The notes below the pieces were generated by a model. The model saw nothing but the letters and a program-made list of their open reading frames with translations, did no database searches and was not told the origin of the DNA. A stretch of 64,000 bases of DNA, from the NCBI RefSeq assembly GCF_029946005.1, contig NZ_JAQSDR010000008.1:186001-250000 (forward strand). Direction: 5' to 3'. The stretch is from Aquabacterium sp. (GTDB lineage: Bacteria; Pseudomonadota; Gammaproteobacteria; Burkholderiales; Burkholderiaceae_C). A program made the translations under genes and the position numbers. Of the stretch, positions 10,116 to 21,472 are shown piece after piece. The stretch's first letter is position 1; each line of letters begins with the position of its first letter.

Positions 10116-11009
10116 ATGAACCGCATTGGAATCTTCGTGGCTGGCGCATTGCTGGTCATCATCATCCTGGCCTCGACCTTGTTCGTGGTCGATCAACGCC
10201 AGTTCGCCGTGGTCTATGCCTTGGGCGAGATCAAGGACGTCAAGAGCGAGCCCGGCCTCAAATTCAAGCTGCCTGCCCCGCTGCAGAATGTGGTGTTCCT
10301 GGATCGCCGCATTCAAACGCTGGACAGCGTAGAGTCGCGCCCCATCTTCACGGCTGAGAAGAAAAGCCTGGTGATCGACTGGCTGGTCAAATGGCGTATC
10401 ACTGATCCACGCCAGTTCATCCGCAACAATGGCACGGACATTCGAAACATCGAGAATCGCCTGAGCCCCATCGTGCAGGCCGCGCTCAATGAAGAGGTGA
10501 CCAAGCGCACCGTTGGTGCGGTGTTGTCCACCGAGCGTGAAAAAGTCATGCAGGGTGTGATTCAGCGCCTCGCCGATGATGCCAAGGCCTTTGGCATCGT
10601 CATCGTTGACGTGCGAATCAAGCGTGTTGACTTCTCGGCCAACATCACCGAATCGGTCTATCGCCGCATGGAGTCCGAACGCAAGCGCGTGGCCAACGAG
10701 TTGCGTTCTACTGGCTTTGCCGACAGCGAAAAGATCCGCGCTGATGCCGATCGTCAGCGTGAAGTCATAGTGGCCGAAGCCTACCGCGATGCCCAGAAGG
10801 TCAAGGGCGAGGGCGATGCCAAGGCATCGACCATCTACGCCGAAGCCTTTGGCAAGGATCCCCAGTTTGCTCAGTTCTACCGCAGCTTGGAAGCCTACCG
10901 AACCACTTTCCGAAGCAAGACGGACGTGATGGTGCTTGATCCAAACAGCGAGTTCTTCAAGGCCATGCGTGGTAACAGCGGTTCTGCGCCTGCGCCCGCG
11001 AGGAAATAA
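10116..11009 (+). CDS. hflC: FtsH protease modulator HflC
   Basis: 297 residues. An N-terminal membrane anchor (IGIFVAGALLVIIILASTLF) precedes an SPFH/band-7 domain (VVDQRQFAVVYALGEIKDV, IDWLVKWRITDPRQF) and an Ala/Glu-rich helical region. It partners HflK in the HflKC complex that regulates FtsH proteolysis. It starts 23 bases after hflK, in the same operon. Confidence 0.96.
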   Translation: MNRIGIFVAGALLVIIILASTLFVVDQRQFAVVYALGEIKDVKSEPGLKFKLPAPLQNVVFLDRRIQTLDSVESRPIFTAEKKSLVIDWLVKWRITDPRQFIRNNGTDIRNIENRLSPIVQAALNEEVTKRTVGAVLSTEREKVMQGVIQRLADDAKAFGIVIVDVRIKRVDFSANITESVYRRMESERKRVANELRSTGFADSEKIRADADRQREVIVAEAYRDAQKVKGEGDAKASTIYAEAFGKDPQFAQFYRSLEAYRTTFRSKTDVMVLDPNSEFFKAMRGNSGSAPAPARK

Positions 11010-11038
11010 GTTCAGAAGCTAGCCGACAGGCTTGACTC

Positions 11039-11224
11039 ATGTCCAACTCACTGTGGTCGGCATTGGCCCTGGTACTGGTGATTGAAGGCTTGCTCCCGTT
11101 GCTGAACCCTGCTGCATGGCGGCGGGTGTTCGAGCAAGCGCTTAGCCTGAGTGATGGCCAGCTTCGTTTCATGGGGCTGGGCTGCATTTTGGTCGGCTTG
11201 GTCTTTTTCTGGGTGCTGCCGTGA
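11039..11224 (+). CDS. DUF2065 (YjeT-type) small membrane protein
   Basis: 61 residues with two hydrophobic helices (LWSALALVLVIEGLLPLLNP and FMGLGCILVGLVFFWVLP), the pattern of the DUF2065/YjeT family that commonly follows hflC. Function is unknown; location next to HflKC suggests the inner membrane. It starts 29 bases after hflC. Confidence 0.88.
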   Translation: MSNSLWSALALVLVIEGLLPLLNPAAWRRVFEQALSLSDGQLRFMGLGCILVGLVFFWVLP

Positions 11225-11353
11225 CCGGAACCAGGCCTTTTTAAGCGCCAATTCCATTGGTTCAGGTGCAGATTCGTTCCGGGTCGAAATTTGGCCGTCA
11301 AATTGTCGCCAGACCCCGGTAAAATCCGGTTTTTAACCCCCTCCCCATTTCTT

Positions 11354-12538
11354 ATGTCGTCTGCTTGGCTGCTGCCAGAGCACATTGCTGATGTCTTGCC
11401 TGCTCAGGCTCGACGCCTCGAAGAGTTGCGCCGAACCTGGTTGGACGCAGCGCGTGGTTGCGGCTACGAGTTGGTGATGCCTCCTTTGTTGGAGCACATC
11501 GAGTCCCTCCTGTCAGGCACCGGCCATGCGCTCGACCTCAAGACTTTCAAGTTGGTGGACCAACTCAGCGGTCGCACGCTGGGCGTTCGCGCCGACAGCA
11601 CGCCCCAGGTGGCCCGCATTGATGCGCACCTGCTCAACCGTGACAGCCTGACCCGGCTTTGCTATTGCGGTCCGGTGCTGCACACGCGGCCCGCCAGTCC
11701 GCATGCCAGCCGTGAGCCCCTGCAATTTGGCGCTGAAATCTTTGGCCACGCAGGCCTGGAAGCCGACCTCGAAGTGCAAGAGTTGGCCCTCGAAGGCCTG
11801 CAAGCCATTGGGCTGAAAGGCCTGGTGCTCGACTTGGCTGATGTGCGCCTGGTTCAGGGTGTGCTGCAAGGCCTGGGCGTGGCCGACCGCCTGGATGCCG
11901 ACACCCAAGATGCCTTGCTGGCCGCCTTGGCAGCCAAAGACGCGGCCACGCTGCGTGAGCTGGCCAGCCCTTGGTCACCACAAGCGGTTCAATCCCTGGT
12001 GGCCTTGACCCGTCTGTACGGAAGCGAAGAGATCCTGGCCGAGGCCCGGCGCGCGTTGCCCGACCATCCCCTGGTCCGCGCTGCGCTGGACGACCTGCAA
12101 TGGTTGGTCACGAATCTGCGCCGCTCGCATCCCGAAGTGCGCATTGGTTTTGACTTGGCCGACCTCAGCGGTTACGCCTATTACAGCGGCTCCCGTTTTG
12201 CCGTTTATGGCGAAGGCCATGCCGATGCCCTGTTGCGCGGTGGACGCTACGATGAAGTTGGCGCCATCTTTGGGCGCCGCCGTCCGGCCGTGGGCTTCAG
12301 CCTTGATCTCAAAATCGTGGGCGATCTTTTGTCGGGCCGTGACGGCTCTCCGCCGCGTTCGGCGATCCGTGCCCCGTGGGGTGAGGATCCCGCATTGCGC
12401 CAAGCCGTGCGGCAACTGCGTCAAGAGGGGCACACCGTGGTGTGTGTGCTACCTGGTCATGAACACGAAGTCCAAGAGTTTGACTGCGACCGCGAACTGG
12501 CGCTGCTCAACGGACAGTGGTCGGTGCGTTCGCGCTAG
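11354..12538 (+). CDS. hisZ: ATP phosphoribosyltransferase regulatory subunit HisZ
   Basis: 394 residues from ATG 11354. It resembles the catalytic core of HisRS ([41 protein letters not shown]) but lacks a full anticodon-binding domain. In organisms with short-form HisG, HisZ is the required regulatory partner in the first step of histidine synthesis; hisG is not in the window. An in-frame upstream start (11291) would add 21 residues unlike the family and run through a TAAAAT -10-like element. purA follows after 57 bases. Confidence 0.93.
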   Translation: MSSAWLLPEHIADVLPAQARRLEELRRTWLDAARGCGYELVMPPLLEHIESLLSGTGHALDLKTFKLVDQLSGRTLGVRADSTPQVARIDAHLLNRDSLTRLCYCGPVLHTRPASPHASREPLQFGAEIFGHAGLEADLEVQELALEGLQAIGLKGLVLDLADVRLVQGVLQGLGVADRLDADTQDALLAALAAKDAATLRELASPWSPQAVQSLVALTRLYGSEEILAEARRALPDHPLVRAALDDLQWLVTNLRRSHPEVRIGFDLADLSGYAYYSGSRFAVYGEGHADALLRGGRYDEVGAIFGRRRPAVGFSLDLKIVGDLLSGRDGSPPRSAIRAPWGEDPALRQAVRQLRQEGHTVVCVLPGHEHEVQEFDCDRELALLNGQWSVRSR

Positions 12539-13963
<1,425 letters not shown>

Positions 13964-14022
13964 AGCGCAATCCGGCCATGGCAGCCAGCCCTAGCATTCG
14001 AGATCACGAGATAGGAGACCCC

Positions 14023-14544
14023 ATGCTCACCGATGACGGCAGGCACTTGTATGTGTCTTGGGAGGAGTACCACCACCTGACCGAGCGCCTGGCGCTGCAG
14101 GTGCATCAATCGGGCTGGGAGTTCGATCAGATCCTTTGCCTGGCACGAGGCGGTCTGCGTCCAGGCGATGTGCTGTCGCGCATTTTCGACCGGCCTCTGG
14201 GCATCATGGCAACCAGCTCTTACCGCGATGACGGCGGCACCCTTCAAGGGCGCCTTGACATGGCTCAGTACATCACCATGCCCAAGGGCGAGTTGGCTGG
14301 CCGAGTGTTGTTGGTCGACGACTTGGCTGATTCGGGCGTGACCTTGCGCGCGGTGGTGGATCGCTTGCGCAGCATGCCGGCCATCACCGAATTGAAGTCG
14401 GCCGTGTTGTGGGTCAAAGGTGTGTCCAGCTACACGCCGGACTTCTTTGTGGAGACCTTGCCCACCAGTCCATGGATCCATCAGCCCTTCGAAGACTACG
14501 ACACCTTGCGGCCTGATGCTTTGCTCAAGCGCTTCCCGGTTTGA
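14023..14544 (+). CDS. Phosphoribosyltransferase family protein
   Basis: 173 residues. The PRPP-binding loop is VLLVDDLADSGVT, with an upstream substrate region LCLARGGLRPGDVLSR, as in hypoxanthine/xanthine-type phosphoribosyltransferases. The base specificity cannot be read from sequence. I chose ATG 14023 because GGAG lies six bases upstream; ATG 13978 and TTG 13960 are in frame but have no ribosome binding site. Its place after purA fits purine salvage. A strong terminator follows. Confidence 0.85.
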   Translation: MLTDDGRHLYVSWEEYHHLTERLALQVHQSGWEFDQILCLARGGLRPGDVLSRIFDRPLGIMATSSYRDDGGTLQGRLDMAQYITMPKGELAGRVLLVDDLADSGVTLRAVVDRLRSMPAITELKSAVLWVKGVSSYTPDFFVETLPTSPWIHQPFEDYDTLRPDALLKRFPV

Positions 14545-14570
14545 CTTCAGGCTGGATGGCGGTGTTCACG

Positions 14571-14606
14571 AAAGGCAACAGGCCGAGGGTCTGTTGCCTT
14601 TTTTCT
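14571..14606 (+). terminator. Rho-independent terminator after the purA-phosphoribosyltransferase unit
   Basis: A perfect stem AAGGCAACAG / CTGTTGCCTT encloses a 9-base loop and runs into six T residues. It begins 27 bases after the phosphoribosyltransferase stop. Confidence 0.92.
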
Positions 14607-14639
14607 TGCGCCCCGGTTTATCTGATCTTCAAGGACGAT

Positions 14640-14676
14640 AAAAAAGCCGCATGATGTTATTCATGCGGCTTTTTTT
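14640..14676. terminator. Bidirectional terminator between the purA unit and the tRNA-Leu genes
   Basis: The stem GCCGCATGA / TCATGCGGC has a run of A on its left and T on its right, so it can terminate in both directions. It sits just beyond the 3' end of the minus-strand tRNA-Leu pair and backs up the plus-strand terminator to its left. Confidence 0.88.
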
Positions 14677-14681
14677 GAATC

Positions 14682-14766
<85 letters not shown>

Positions 14767-14825
14767 AGGTGTTCAATCTTTTCGATTTTTTCAACCGATT
14801 TTCCAGCAAAATCAACCGCAGCATC

Positions 14826-14910
<85 letters not shown>

Positions 14911-14980
14911 CAGAAATCTGCAGCTTCCCTCGCTTTCAGCATCCGGAAATATGTTTCCGGCGCCAACTGCGAAGAGCGCA

Positions 14981-15010
14981 ATTATAGCATCAAAATAAGA
15001 CATATGACAA
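14981..15010 (-). promoter_or_regulatory. Sigma-70 promoter of the tRNA-Leu pair
   Basis: On the minus strand TTGTCA, an 18-base spacer and a perfect TATAAT (preceded by TGC) lie about 70 bases upstream of the first tRNA. The -35 box falls inside the first codons of rnr on the other strand. Confidence 0.8.
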
Positions 15011-17349
15011 CTCAAACACAACATTTAGTGAGCCTGATGAGTGAAATCGTCGGGACCGTGCATGGCCACCGTGATGGCCACGGTTTCGTGAGCACCGACG
15101 ATGGCGAATCCACCATCTACATCCCGCCACAAGAGATGCGCAGCGTCATGCACCGGGACCGCGTCAAGGTCCGTGTGTTGCGCTTCGACCGCAAGGGTCG
15201 CCCCGAGGGACAGGTGCTTGAAATCCTGGAGCGCCGCAAAACACCCATCATTGGGCGCTTGCTGCATGAGGGGGGCGCCTGGGTGGTGGCGCCCGAAGAT
15301 CGCCGTTTTGGACAAGACATCCTGATTCCTGCCAAGGGCATTGCCAATGCGGAGCCAGGGCAGGTTGTCTCGGTGGAGCTCACAGAATTGCCTTCGCTGC
15401 ATGCCCAGCCGGTTGGCCGCGTGGTCGAGGTCCTGGGGGGCATCGACGACCCCGGCATGGAAATCGAAATCGCAGTGCGCAAGTACGAGGTGCCGCATCG
15501 TTTCAATGACGACGTGCTGGCGCAGGCCGCCAAGTTGCCTGAAAAGCTTCGCCCGGCTGATCGCAAGAACCGCATTGATTTGACCGACGTGCCGCTGGTC
15601 ACCATCGATGGCGAAGATGCGCGCGACTTCGACGATGCCGTTTACTGCGAGCCCGCCAAGATCGGGCGCAGCAAAGGGCCGAATGGCTGGCGCTTGTTGG
15701 TGGCCATTGCCGATGTGAGCCACTACGTCAAGCCCGGTGAGCCGCTGGACCGCGATGCGTATGAGCGCGCGACGTCGGTGTACTTCCCGCGGCGAGTGAT
15801 TCCCATGCTCCCGGAGAAGCTGTCCAACGGCTTGTGCTCGCTCAATCCCGAGGTCGAGCGCCTGTCCATGGTGTGCGACATGCTGGTCACGGCTGAAGGC
15901 GAAGTCCACGCTTACCAGTTTTACCCGGCTGTGATTTGCTCGCATGCGCGCTTCACCTACACCGAGGTGGCTGCCATCCTGGGCAACACGCGGGGGCCAG
16001 AGGCTCAGCGGCGTGCTGAGCTGGTGCCGCACCTGCTGGACCTGCACGAGGTGTACCGCGCGTTGCTGAAGTCGCGCGCGGTGCGCGGTGCGGTTGATTT
16101 CGAAACCACCGAAACGCAGATCGTGTGCGACGACAACGGCAAGATCTCCAAGATCGTGCCGCGCGTGCGCACCGAGGCGCACAAGCTGATCGAAGAGGCC
16201 ATGCTGGCGGCCAATGTGTGCTCGGCCGACTTCATTTCGCGCGCCAAGCAGCCATCGCTTTACCGGGTTCACGAGGGGCCAACCCCCGAGAAGCGCACGC
16301 TGCTCAAGAACTACCTCAAGGCGCTCGGTCTGGGTCTGAGCATCAGCGACGACCCCACGCCCGGCGAATTCCAGGCATTGGCGCACGCCAGCAAGGATCG
16401 CCCCGACGCGCAGCAGATCCACACCATGTTGTTGCGCTCCATGCAGCAGGCCATTTACACGCCCACGAACAGCGGACACTTTGGCTTGGCCTACGAGGCG
16501 TACACCCACTTCACCAGTCCTATCCGCCGTTACCCGGATTTGCTGGTTCACCGCGTGATCAAAGCCCTGCTGGGCAGTGATCGCTACATCCTGAAACTGC
16601 CGCCGGTGCAGTCATCGCCGAGTTACTTCAAGGGGCGCCCGGGTGCCAAGGGCGGTGCGGCCCAGTCTGCCAAGGGGCTACCCAAGCCGCCCGTCAAGGT
16701 CGCGGCGCGCATCAAGCTGCCGCCAGAAGAGGCTGCTGCCTGGGAAACTGCGGGGATCCATTGCAGCTCGAACGAGCGGCGCGCCGACGAGGCCTCTCGC
16801 GACGTCGAAGCCTGGCTCAAGTGCATGTTCATGCGCGAGCGCTTGGGTGAGGAATATGGCGGTACGGTTAGCACGGTGACCAGTTTCGGCTTGTTCATTC
16901 ACTTGGATGGCTTGTACGTCGAAGGGCTGGTGCACATCACCGAACTGGGTGGCGAGTATTTCCGCTTTGACGAGGCCCGCCAGGAGCTGCGTGGCGAGCG
17001 CAGTGGTTTGCGCTACGCCTCGGGTGCTCGCGTTCGGGTCCAGGTCAGTCGGGTCGATCTGGACAGCCGGAAGATCGATTTTCGCCTGGTGCGTGAAGGT
17101 GAGGATCAGCCCGCCAGTGGTGGCGGCGGAGGGGGGCGTCGTCGTCACCGCGGCGCAGAAGTTCCTGGGCGTGCTCCATTGGCCTCGGCTCAGGACGAGC
17201 TGGCGGATGTCCAGCGCCTGGACCGTGAAACCAAGCGTTCTGCCAAGCGGGCGTCTGCGGCGGGCAAGCCTGCGGGAGCCGCCTCAGGAAAGGGCGGCAA
17301 GTCGGCGCCTAACGGGCCGGTGGGGCGCAAGACTTCGCGAAAGCGCTGA
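15004..17349 (+). CDS. rnr: Ribonuclease R
   Basis: 781 residues. Cold-shock-type domains come first, then the RNB catalytic domain with the acidic active-site cluster DGEDARDFDDAVYC and YTHFTSPIRRYPDLLVHR, then an S1 domain (GTVSTVTSFGLFIHLDG) and a basic Lys/Ala/Gly tail. RNase R is a processive 3'-5' exonuclease that degrades structured RNA. ATG 15004 or ATG 15037 could be the start. About 45 Pro/Gly/Lys-rich residues are inserted between the RNB core and its last helices (QSSPSYFKGRPGAKGG region), longer than in E. coli. Confidence 0.95.
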   Translation: MTTQTQHLVSLMSEIVGTVHGHRDGHGFVSTDDGESTIYIPPQEMRSVMHRDRVKVRVLRFDRKGRPEGQVLEILERRKTPIIGRLLHEGGAWVVAPEDRRFGQDILIPAKGIANAEPGQVVSVELTELPSLHAQPVGRVVEVLGGIDDPGMEIEIAVRKYEVPHRFNDDVLAQAAKLPEKLRPADRKNRIDLTDVPLVTIDGEDARDFDDAVYCEPAKIGRSKGPNGWRLLVAIADVSHYVKPGEPLDRDAYERATSVYFPRRVIPMLPEKLSNGLCSLNPEVERLSMVCDMLVTAEGEVHAYQFYPAVICSHARFTYTEVAAILGNTRGPEAQRRAELVPHLLDLHEVYRALLKSRAVRGAVDFETTETQIVCDDNGKISKIVPRVRTEAHKLIEEAMLAANVCSADFISRAKQPSLYRVHEGPTPEKRTLLKNYLKALGLGLSISDDPTPGEFQALAHASKDRPDAQQIHTMLLRSMQQAIYTPTNSGHFGLAYEAYTHFTSPIRRYPDLLVHRVIKALLGSDRYILKLPPVQSSPSYFKGRPGAKGGAAQSAKGLPKPPVKVAARIKLPPEEAAAWETAGIHCSSNERRADEASRDVEAWLKCMFMRERLGEEYGGTVSTVTSFGLFIHLDGLYVEGLVHITELGGEYFRFDEARQELRGERSGLRYASGARVRVQVSRVDLDSRKIDFRLVREGEDQPASGGGGGGRRRHRGAEVPGRAPLASAQDELADVQRLDRETKRSAKRASAAGKPAGAASGKGGKSAPNGPVGRKTSRKR

Positions 17350-17386
17350 GTTCCAGCGGTTGCGTGCGCGGCGGGTCCCGCCTTCG

Positions 17387-17495
17387 TGCTAAAATCTTGG
17401 GGTTTTTCCGAAATGGTTCGGATAAAACAATCTAAACCGCAAATCCCGAAGCCAACAAACCTCAGGTGTCGCAACCGGTGCAACAACGCATCGGT
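17387..17495 (+). promoter_or_regulatory. Probable rpsB promoter and structured 5' leader
   Basis: An extended -10 (TGCTAAAAT, 17387-17395) has no clear -35. About 138 nt of untranslated leader follow, with a hairpin TCCGAA/TTCGGA (17407-17422) and a second, ACCGGTGC/GCATCGGT, with one G-T pair (17474-17495). rpsB leaders in other proteobacteria are bound by S2 as feedback; whether this one is so used is inference. Confidence 0.45.
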
Positions 17496-17537
17496 GTGAT
17501 TTTTGATGGCTTCTAGACCCAACCTCTGGAGTTACTT

Positions 17538-18287
17538 ATGGCAGTGTCCATGCGCGAAATGCTGGAAGCCGGTGTCCACTTTGGTCACCAAACCCGCTTC
17601 TGGAACCCCAAGATGGCTCCGTACATCTTCGGCCATCGCAACAAAATTCACATCATCAACCTCGAAAAAACGCTGCCCGCGTTCGAGGATGCCCTGAAGT
17701 TCGTGCGCCAACTGTCGGCTCGCCGCGGCACGATCATGATGATCGGCACCAAGCGTCAAGCCCGTGAAGCCGTGTCTTCCGAAGCTCAGCGCGCTGGCGT
17801 TCCTTTCGTTGATCAACGCTGGTTGGGCGGCATGCTGACCAACTTCAAGACGGTCAAGGGTTCGCTCAAGAAGCTGAAAGACATGCAGGCTCAGATCGAA
17901 GCCGGTGGCCTGGAACAACTGAGCAAAAAAGAAGGTCTGCTGTTCCAACGCGACCTGGCCAAGCTCGAAAAAGACATCGGTGGCATTCAGGACATGAGTG
18001 CTCTGCCTGACGCTCTGTTCGTGATTGATGTGGGTTACCACAAGATTGCCATCCTGGAAGCCAAGAAGCTGGGCATCCCCGTGATCGGCGTGGTTGACAC
18101 GAATCACTCGCCTGAAGGCATTGACTACGTCATTCCCGGCAACGACGACTCTTCCAAGGCTGTGGCGATGTACGCCAAGGCCGTGGCCGATGCCGTGCTG
18201 GAAGGCCGTGCCAACGCCGTGAACGAAGTCGTGCAAGCCGTGGCTGCCGATGGCGACGAATTCGTGGAAGTCAGCGAAGCGGCTTGA
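17538..18287 (+). CDS. rpsB: 30S ribosomal protein S2
   Basis: 249 residues. It opens with [24 protein letters not shown] and contains the conserved [14 protein letters not shown] and [26 protein letters not shown] region (signature in the middle of the protein). It begins the classic rpsB-tsf-pyrH-frr block. A GGAG-type ribosome binding site (CTGGAG) lies upstream. Confidence 0.98.
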   Translation: MAVSMREMLEAGVHFGHQTRFWNPKMAPYIFGHRNKIHIINLEKTLPAFEDALKFVRQLSARRGTIMMIGTKRQAREAVSSEAQRAGVPFVDQRWLGGMLTNFKTVKGSLKKLKDMQAQIEAGGLEQLSKKEGLLFQRDLAKLEKDIGGIQDMSALPDALFVIDVGYHKIAILEAKKLGIPVIGVVDTNHSPEGIDYVIPGNDDSSKAVAMYAKAVADAVLEGRANAVNEVVQAVAADGDEFVEVSEAA

Positions 18288-18309
18288 TCGCCTCTGACTG
18301 AGCACCACA

Positions 18310-18331
18310 GGGGCTGATTCAGCCCCTTTTT
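18310..18331 (+). terminator. Attenuator-like terminator between rpsB and tsf
   Basis: The hairpin GGGGCT-GATTC-AGCCCC is followed by five T residues, 22 bases after the rpsB stop. Since tsf follows within 33 bases, it probably lowers read-through and so sets the S2 to EF-Ts ratio. Confidence 0.7.
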
Positions 18332-18363
18332 CACAACAGATTTCAGATTTACGGAGAAAGCAT

Positions 18364-19248
18364 ATGCCCGCCATCACCGCAAGCATGGTCGCTGAACTGC
18401 GCGCCAAGACCGACGCTCCCATGATGGAGTGCAAGAAAGCCCTGACCGAAGCCGAAGGCGATTCGGTCAAGGCTGAAGAAATTCTGCGCGTCAAGCTGGG
18501 TAGCAAGGCCTCCAAAGCTGCGTCGCGCGTGACCGCCGACGGCGTGGTCATGTCCTTCATCGACGGCACCAACGGCGCCCTGGTTGAAATCAACTGCGAA
18601 ACCGACTTCGTCTCGAAGAACGACGACTTCCTGGGCTTCAGCAAGTCGGTTGCCGAACTGATCGCCAAGCAAAATCCGGCCGACGTGGCCGCGCTGTCGA
18701 ACCTGGAAATCTCCGGCCAAACGGTTGAAGCCACCCGGGCGGCCCTGATCGGCAAGATCGGTGAGAACATCACCATCCGTCGTTTCAAGCGCTTCAGCGG
18801 TGACCAGAAGCTGGCCAGCTACCTGCACGGTGCGCGCATCGGCGTCGTCGTCGAGTACACCGGTGACGACACGGCTGCCAAGGATGTCGCCATGCATGTG
18901 GCGGCCATGAAGCCCGTGTCGCTGTCGTCGTCTGACGTACCTGCCGCCTTGATCGAGATCGAGCGCAGCGTGGCCACCGCCAAGGCTGCAGAGTCCGGCA
19001 AGCCCGCCGACATCGCCACCAAGATGATCGAAGGCGCTGTCCAGAAGTACCTGAAGGAAGTCTCCCTGTTCAACCAGGTCTTCGTGAAGGCCGCCGATGG
19101 CAAGCAAACCGTCGAGCAGTACCTGAAGTCGGCCAACACGGCGGTCACAGGCTTCACGATGTACATCGTGGGTGAAGGCATCGAGAAAAAGCAGGACGAC
19201 TTCGCTGCGGAAGTGGCCGCCACCATGGCCGCCGCCAAGGGTCAGTAA
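18364..19248 (+). CDS. tsf: Elongation factor Ts
   Basis: 294 residues. The N-terminal UBA-like domain and signature [16 protein letters not shown] are followed by the core domain with [12 protein letters not shown] and the C-terminal module. EF-Ts regenerates EF-Tu-GTP. Confidence 0.98.
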   Translation: MPAITASMVAELRAKTDAPMMECKKALTEAEGDSVKAEEILRVKLGSKASKAASRVTADGVVMSFIDGTNGALVEINCETDFVSKNDDFLGFSKSVAELIAKQNPADVAALSNLEISGQTVEATRAALIGKIGENITIRRFKRFSGDQKLASYLHGARIGVVVEYTGDDTAAKDVAMHVAAMKPVSLSSSDVPAALIEIERSVATAKAAESGKPADIATKMIEGAVQKYLKEVSLFNQVFVKAADGKQTVEQYLKSANTAVTGFTMYIVGEGIEKKQDDFAAEVAATMAAAKGQ

Positions 19249-19260
19249 TTTTCGACCCGT

Positions 19261-19296
19261 CCGTGGGTTGTTTGAGGAAACTTAAGCGGCCCACGG
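19261..19296 (+). promoter_or_regulatory. Hairpin in the tsf-pyrH spacer
   Basis: CCGTGGG and CCCACGG form a 7-bp outer stem enclosing GTTT-GAGG-AAAC, a second small hairpin. It lies between tsf and pyrH in an 84-base gap. There is no T-run after it, so a terminator is unlikely; it may mark mRNA processing or stability. Confidence 0.35.
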
Positions 19297-19332
19297 TGAC
19301 TCTGATTACAACAATTACTTAAGGACGTCTGC

Positions 19333-20043
19333 ATGGCCGCCTATAAGCGCATCCTTCTGAAACTCTCCGGTGAGGCCCTCATGGGCGATGATGCCTTTGG
19401 CATCAACCGCGCCACCATTGTCCGCATGGTGCAAGAAATCCAGGAGATCACGAAGCTGGGATGCGAGGTCGCAGTCGTCATTGGTGGTGGCAATATTTTC
19501 CGTGGCGTCGCGGGTGGTTCGGTCGGAATGGACCGCGCCACAGCCGACTACATGGGCATGCTGGCCACTGTCATGAATTCGCTGGCCCTGGCCGACACCA
19601 TGCGCCAGGAAGGCATGACCGCTCGGGTCATGTCGGCCATCAACATAGAGCAGGTCGTGGAGCCCTATGTGCGTCCCAAGGCTTTGCAGTACCTCGAAGA
19701 AGGCAAGGTGGTGATTTTCGCCGCTGGCACGGGCAACCCCTTCTTCACCACCGACACGGCCGCCGCTTTGCGCGGTGCCGAAATCGGTGCTGAGATCATG
19801 CTCAAGGCCACCAAGGTTGATGGCGTTTACAGCGCCGATCCCAAGAAGGATCCGCTGGCCACGCGCTACAGCACCATCACCTTCGACGAAGCCTTGATCA
19901 AGAATCTCCAAGTGCTGGACGCGACAGCGTTTGCGCTGTGCCGCGACCAGAATCTGCCCCTCAAGGTGTTTTCCATCTTCAAGCCCGGCGCCCTCAAGCG
20001 TGTGGTGATGGGCGAGGATGAAGGCACCCTGGTCCACGTGTGA
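19333..20043 (+). CDS. pyrH: UMP kinase
   Basis: 236 residues. The amino-acid-kinase fold shows [12 protein letters not shown] at the N-terminus, the GGGN phosphate loop ([11 protein letters not shown]) and [20 protein letters not shown]. The enzyme phosphorylates UMP to UDP. It lies in its usual place between tsf and frr. Confidence 0.98.
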   Translation: MAAYKRILLKLSGEALMGDDAFGINRATIVRMVQEIQEITKLGCEVAVVIGGGNIFRGVAGGSVGMDRATADYMGMLATVMNSLALADTMRQEGMTARVMSAINIEQVVEPYVRPKALQYLEEGKVVIFAAGTGNPFFTTDTAAALRGAEIGAEIMLKATKVDGVYSADPKKDPLATRYSTITFDEALIKNLQVLDATAFALCRDQNLPLKVFSIFKPGALKRVVMGEDEGTLVHV

Positions 20044-20056
20044 TCCGGAGCATTTC

Positions 20057-20617
20057 ATGAGCATTGCAGACATTAAAAAATCCCTTGAGCAGAAGATGCT
20101 CAAAAGCATCGACTCCTTCAAGGGTGATCTGAGCAAGATCCGCACGGGCCGCGCCCACCCTGGCATCCTTGATCAGGTGCAGGTGGACTATTACGGCTCG
20201 CTGGTGCCCATCAGCCAGGTTGCCAATGTGACCCTGATCGATGCGCGCAACATCAGCGTGCAGCCTTGGGAAAAGGGCATGGGTGCCAAGATCGAAAAAG
20301 CGATCCGCGAATCCGACCTGGGCCTGAATCCTGCTTCGCAAGGTGACCTGATTCGCGTGCCGATGCCTGCGCTGACCGAAGAGCGCCGCAAGGACCTGAT
20401 CAAGATTGTCAAGGCTCAGGCCGAAGACGCCAAGATTGCCGTGCGCAATCTGCGCCGCGATGCCAATGAGCAAGCCAAGCGCCTGCTCAAGGACAAGGAA
20501 GTCACCGAGGACGATGACCGCCGCTCGCAGGATGAGGTTCAGAAGCTGACCGACCGCGTGATCATCGAGGTCGACAAGTTGGTTCAGGCCAAAGAAGCCG
20601 AGATCCTGGCGGTTTGA
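20057..20617 (+). CDS. frr: Ribosome recycling factor
   Basis: 186 residues from ATG 20057, which has GGAG six bases upstream; an in-frame start at 20018 would read back into pyrH. The sequence [14 protein letters not shown] and the C-terminal helix [16 protein letters not shown] are characteristic. RRF splits post-termination ribosomes with EF-G. Confidence 0.97.
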   Translation: MSIADIKKSLEQKMLKSIDSFKGDLSKIRTGRAHPGILDQVQVDYYGSLVPISQVANVTLIDARNISVQPWEKGMGAKIEKAIRESDLGLNPASQGDLIRVPMPALTEERRKDLIKIVKAQAEDAKIAVRNLRRDANEQAKRLLKDKEVTEDDDRRSQDEVQKLTDRVIIEVDKLVQAKEAEILAV

Positions 20618-20645
20618 TCGGCTTTTCATTGATCTCGATGCAGTC

Positions 20646-20666
20646 TGAGGCGGTTTGACCGCCTCA
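20646..20666 (+). terminator. Weak terminator-like hairpin between frr and uppS
   Basis: The stem TGAGGCGG / CCGCCTCA with loop TTTGA is followed by ATCTGTTTT rather than a clean T-run. It probably gives only partial termination, as uppS starts 19 bases later. Confidence 0.45.
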
Positions 20667-20684
20667 ATCTGTTTTGGAGCCAAC

Positions 20685-21470
20685 ATGGCCAAGCGCAATC
20701 CTTCCAACCTGACATCGGCCCCCCGCCACGTCGCCATCGTCATGGATGGCAATGGGCGTTGGGCTCGCAAACGCCTCATGCCCCGTGGCGTGGGCCACAA
20801 GGCCGGTGTCGATGCCTTGATCTCCGTGGTGCAGGCCTGCGCTGACCGCGATATCGACTACCTGACGGTGTTTGCATTTTCGTCAGAAAACTGGAAGCGC
20901 CCTGAGGAAGAAGTCTCTGGCCTGATGAGCCTGTTGCTGGTGGCCTTGTCCAAGCACATCGCCAAGCTCAAGGCCGATGGCGTGCGCATCCGCATCGCGG
21001 GTGACCTGAGCACCGTGGCAGAGAAGATCCGCAACGCTTTGCTGGATGCAGAAGCCCGCACCCGCGACAACAGCCGCTTGACCTTGACCGTGGCTTTCAA
21101 TTACGGTGGCCGCTGGGACATTGTCCAGGCATGTCAGAAGGCGATGGCCGCGGGCTTATCGGCAGAGGCGCTGAACGAAACAGAGTTGTCGCGCTTCATG
21201 GCCATGAGCTATGCGCCCGATCCCGATTTGTTCATCCGCACGGGTGGCGAGGTTCGACTGTCCAACTTCCTGTTGTGGCAAAGCGCGTACGCCGAGTTGT
21301 ATTTCACCGATTGTCTGTGGCCGGATTTCGATGCCGCTGAAATCGACAAGGCTTTGACGGCGTTCGCCATTCGCGAGCGGCGTTTTGGCGATGTCGGGGC
21401 TTCGGGTCAAGGCGAGGGCGCCGTGGGTGGCGCGGTTGACAAAGACGAATCCACGTCAGAGAGATTCTGA
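20685..21470 (+). CDS. uppS: Undecaprenyl diphosphate synthase
   Basis: 261 residues from ATG 20685, which has GGAG upstream. The signature VAIVMDGNGRWARKR holds the catalytic Asp, and FAFSSENWKRP and DLFIRTGGEVRLSNFLLWQ follow. It makes the C55 lipid carrier for peptidoglycan and O-antigen using isoprenoid units from the MEP pathway (dxr and ispG are in this window). cdsA follows two bases later. Confidence 0.97.
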   Translation: MAKRNPSNLTSAPRHVAIVMDGNGRWARKRLMPRGVGHKAGVDALISVVQACADRDIDYLTVFAFSSENWKRPEEEVSGLMSLLLVALSKHIAKLKADGVRIRIAGDLSTVAEKIRNALLDAEARTRDNSRLTLTVAFNYGGRWDIVQACQKAMAAGLSAEALNETELSRFMAMSYAPDPDLFIRTGGEVRLSNFLLWQSAYAELYFTDCLWPDFDAAEIDKALTAFAIRERRFGDVGASGQGEGAVGGAVDKDESTSERF

Positions 21471-21472
21471 AC

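Noticed and set aside
11225-11353. CCGG-TAAAAT-CCGGTTTTT before hisZ as a terminator
   Set aside because: The stem is only four base pairs. The TAAAAT is more likely a -10 element for hisZ, though no good -35 was found, so neither was listed as a feature.
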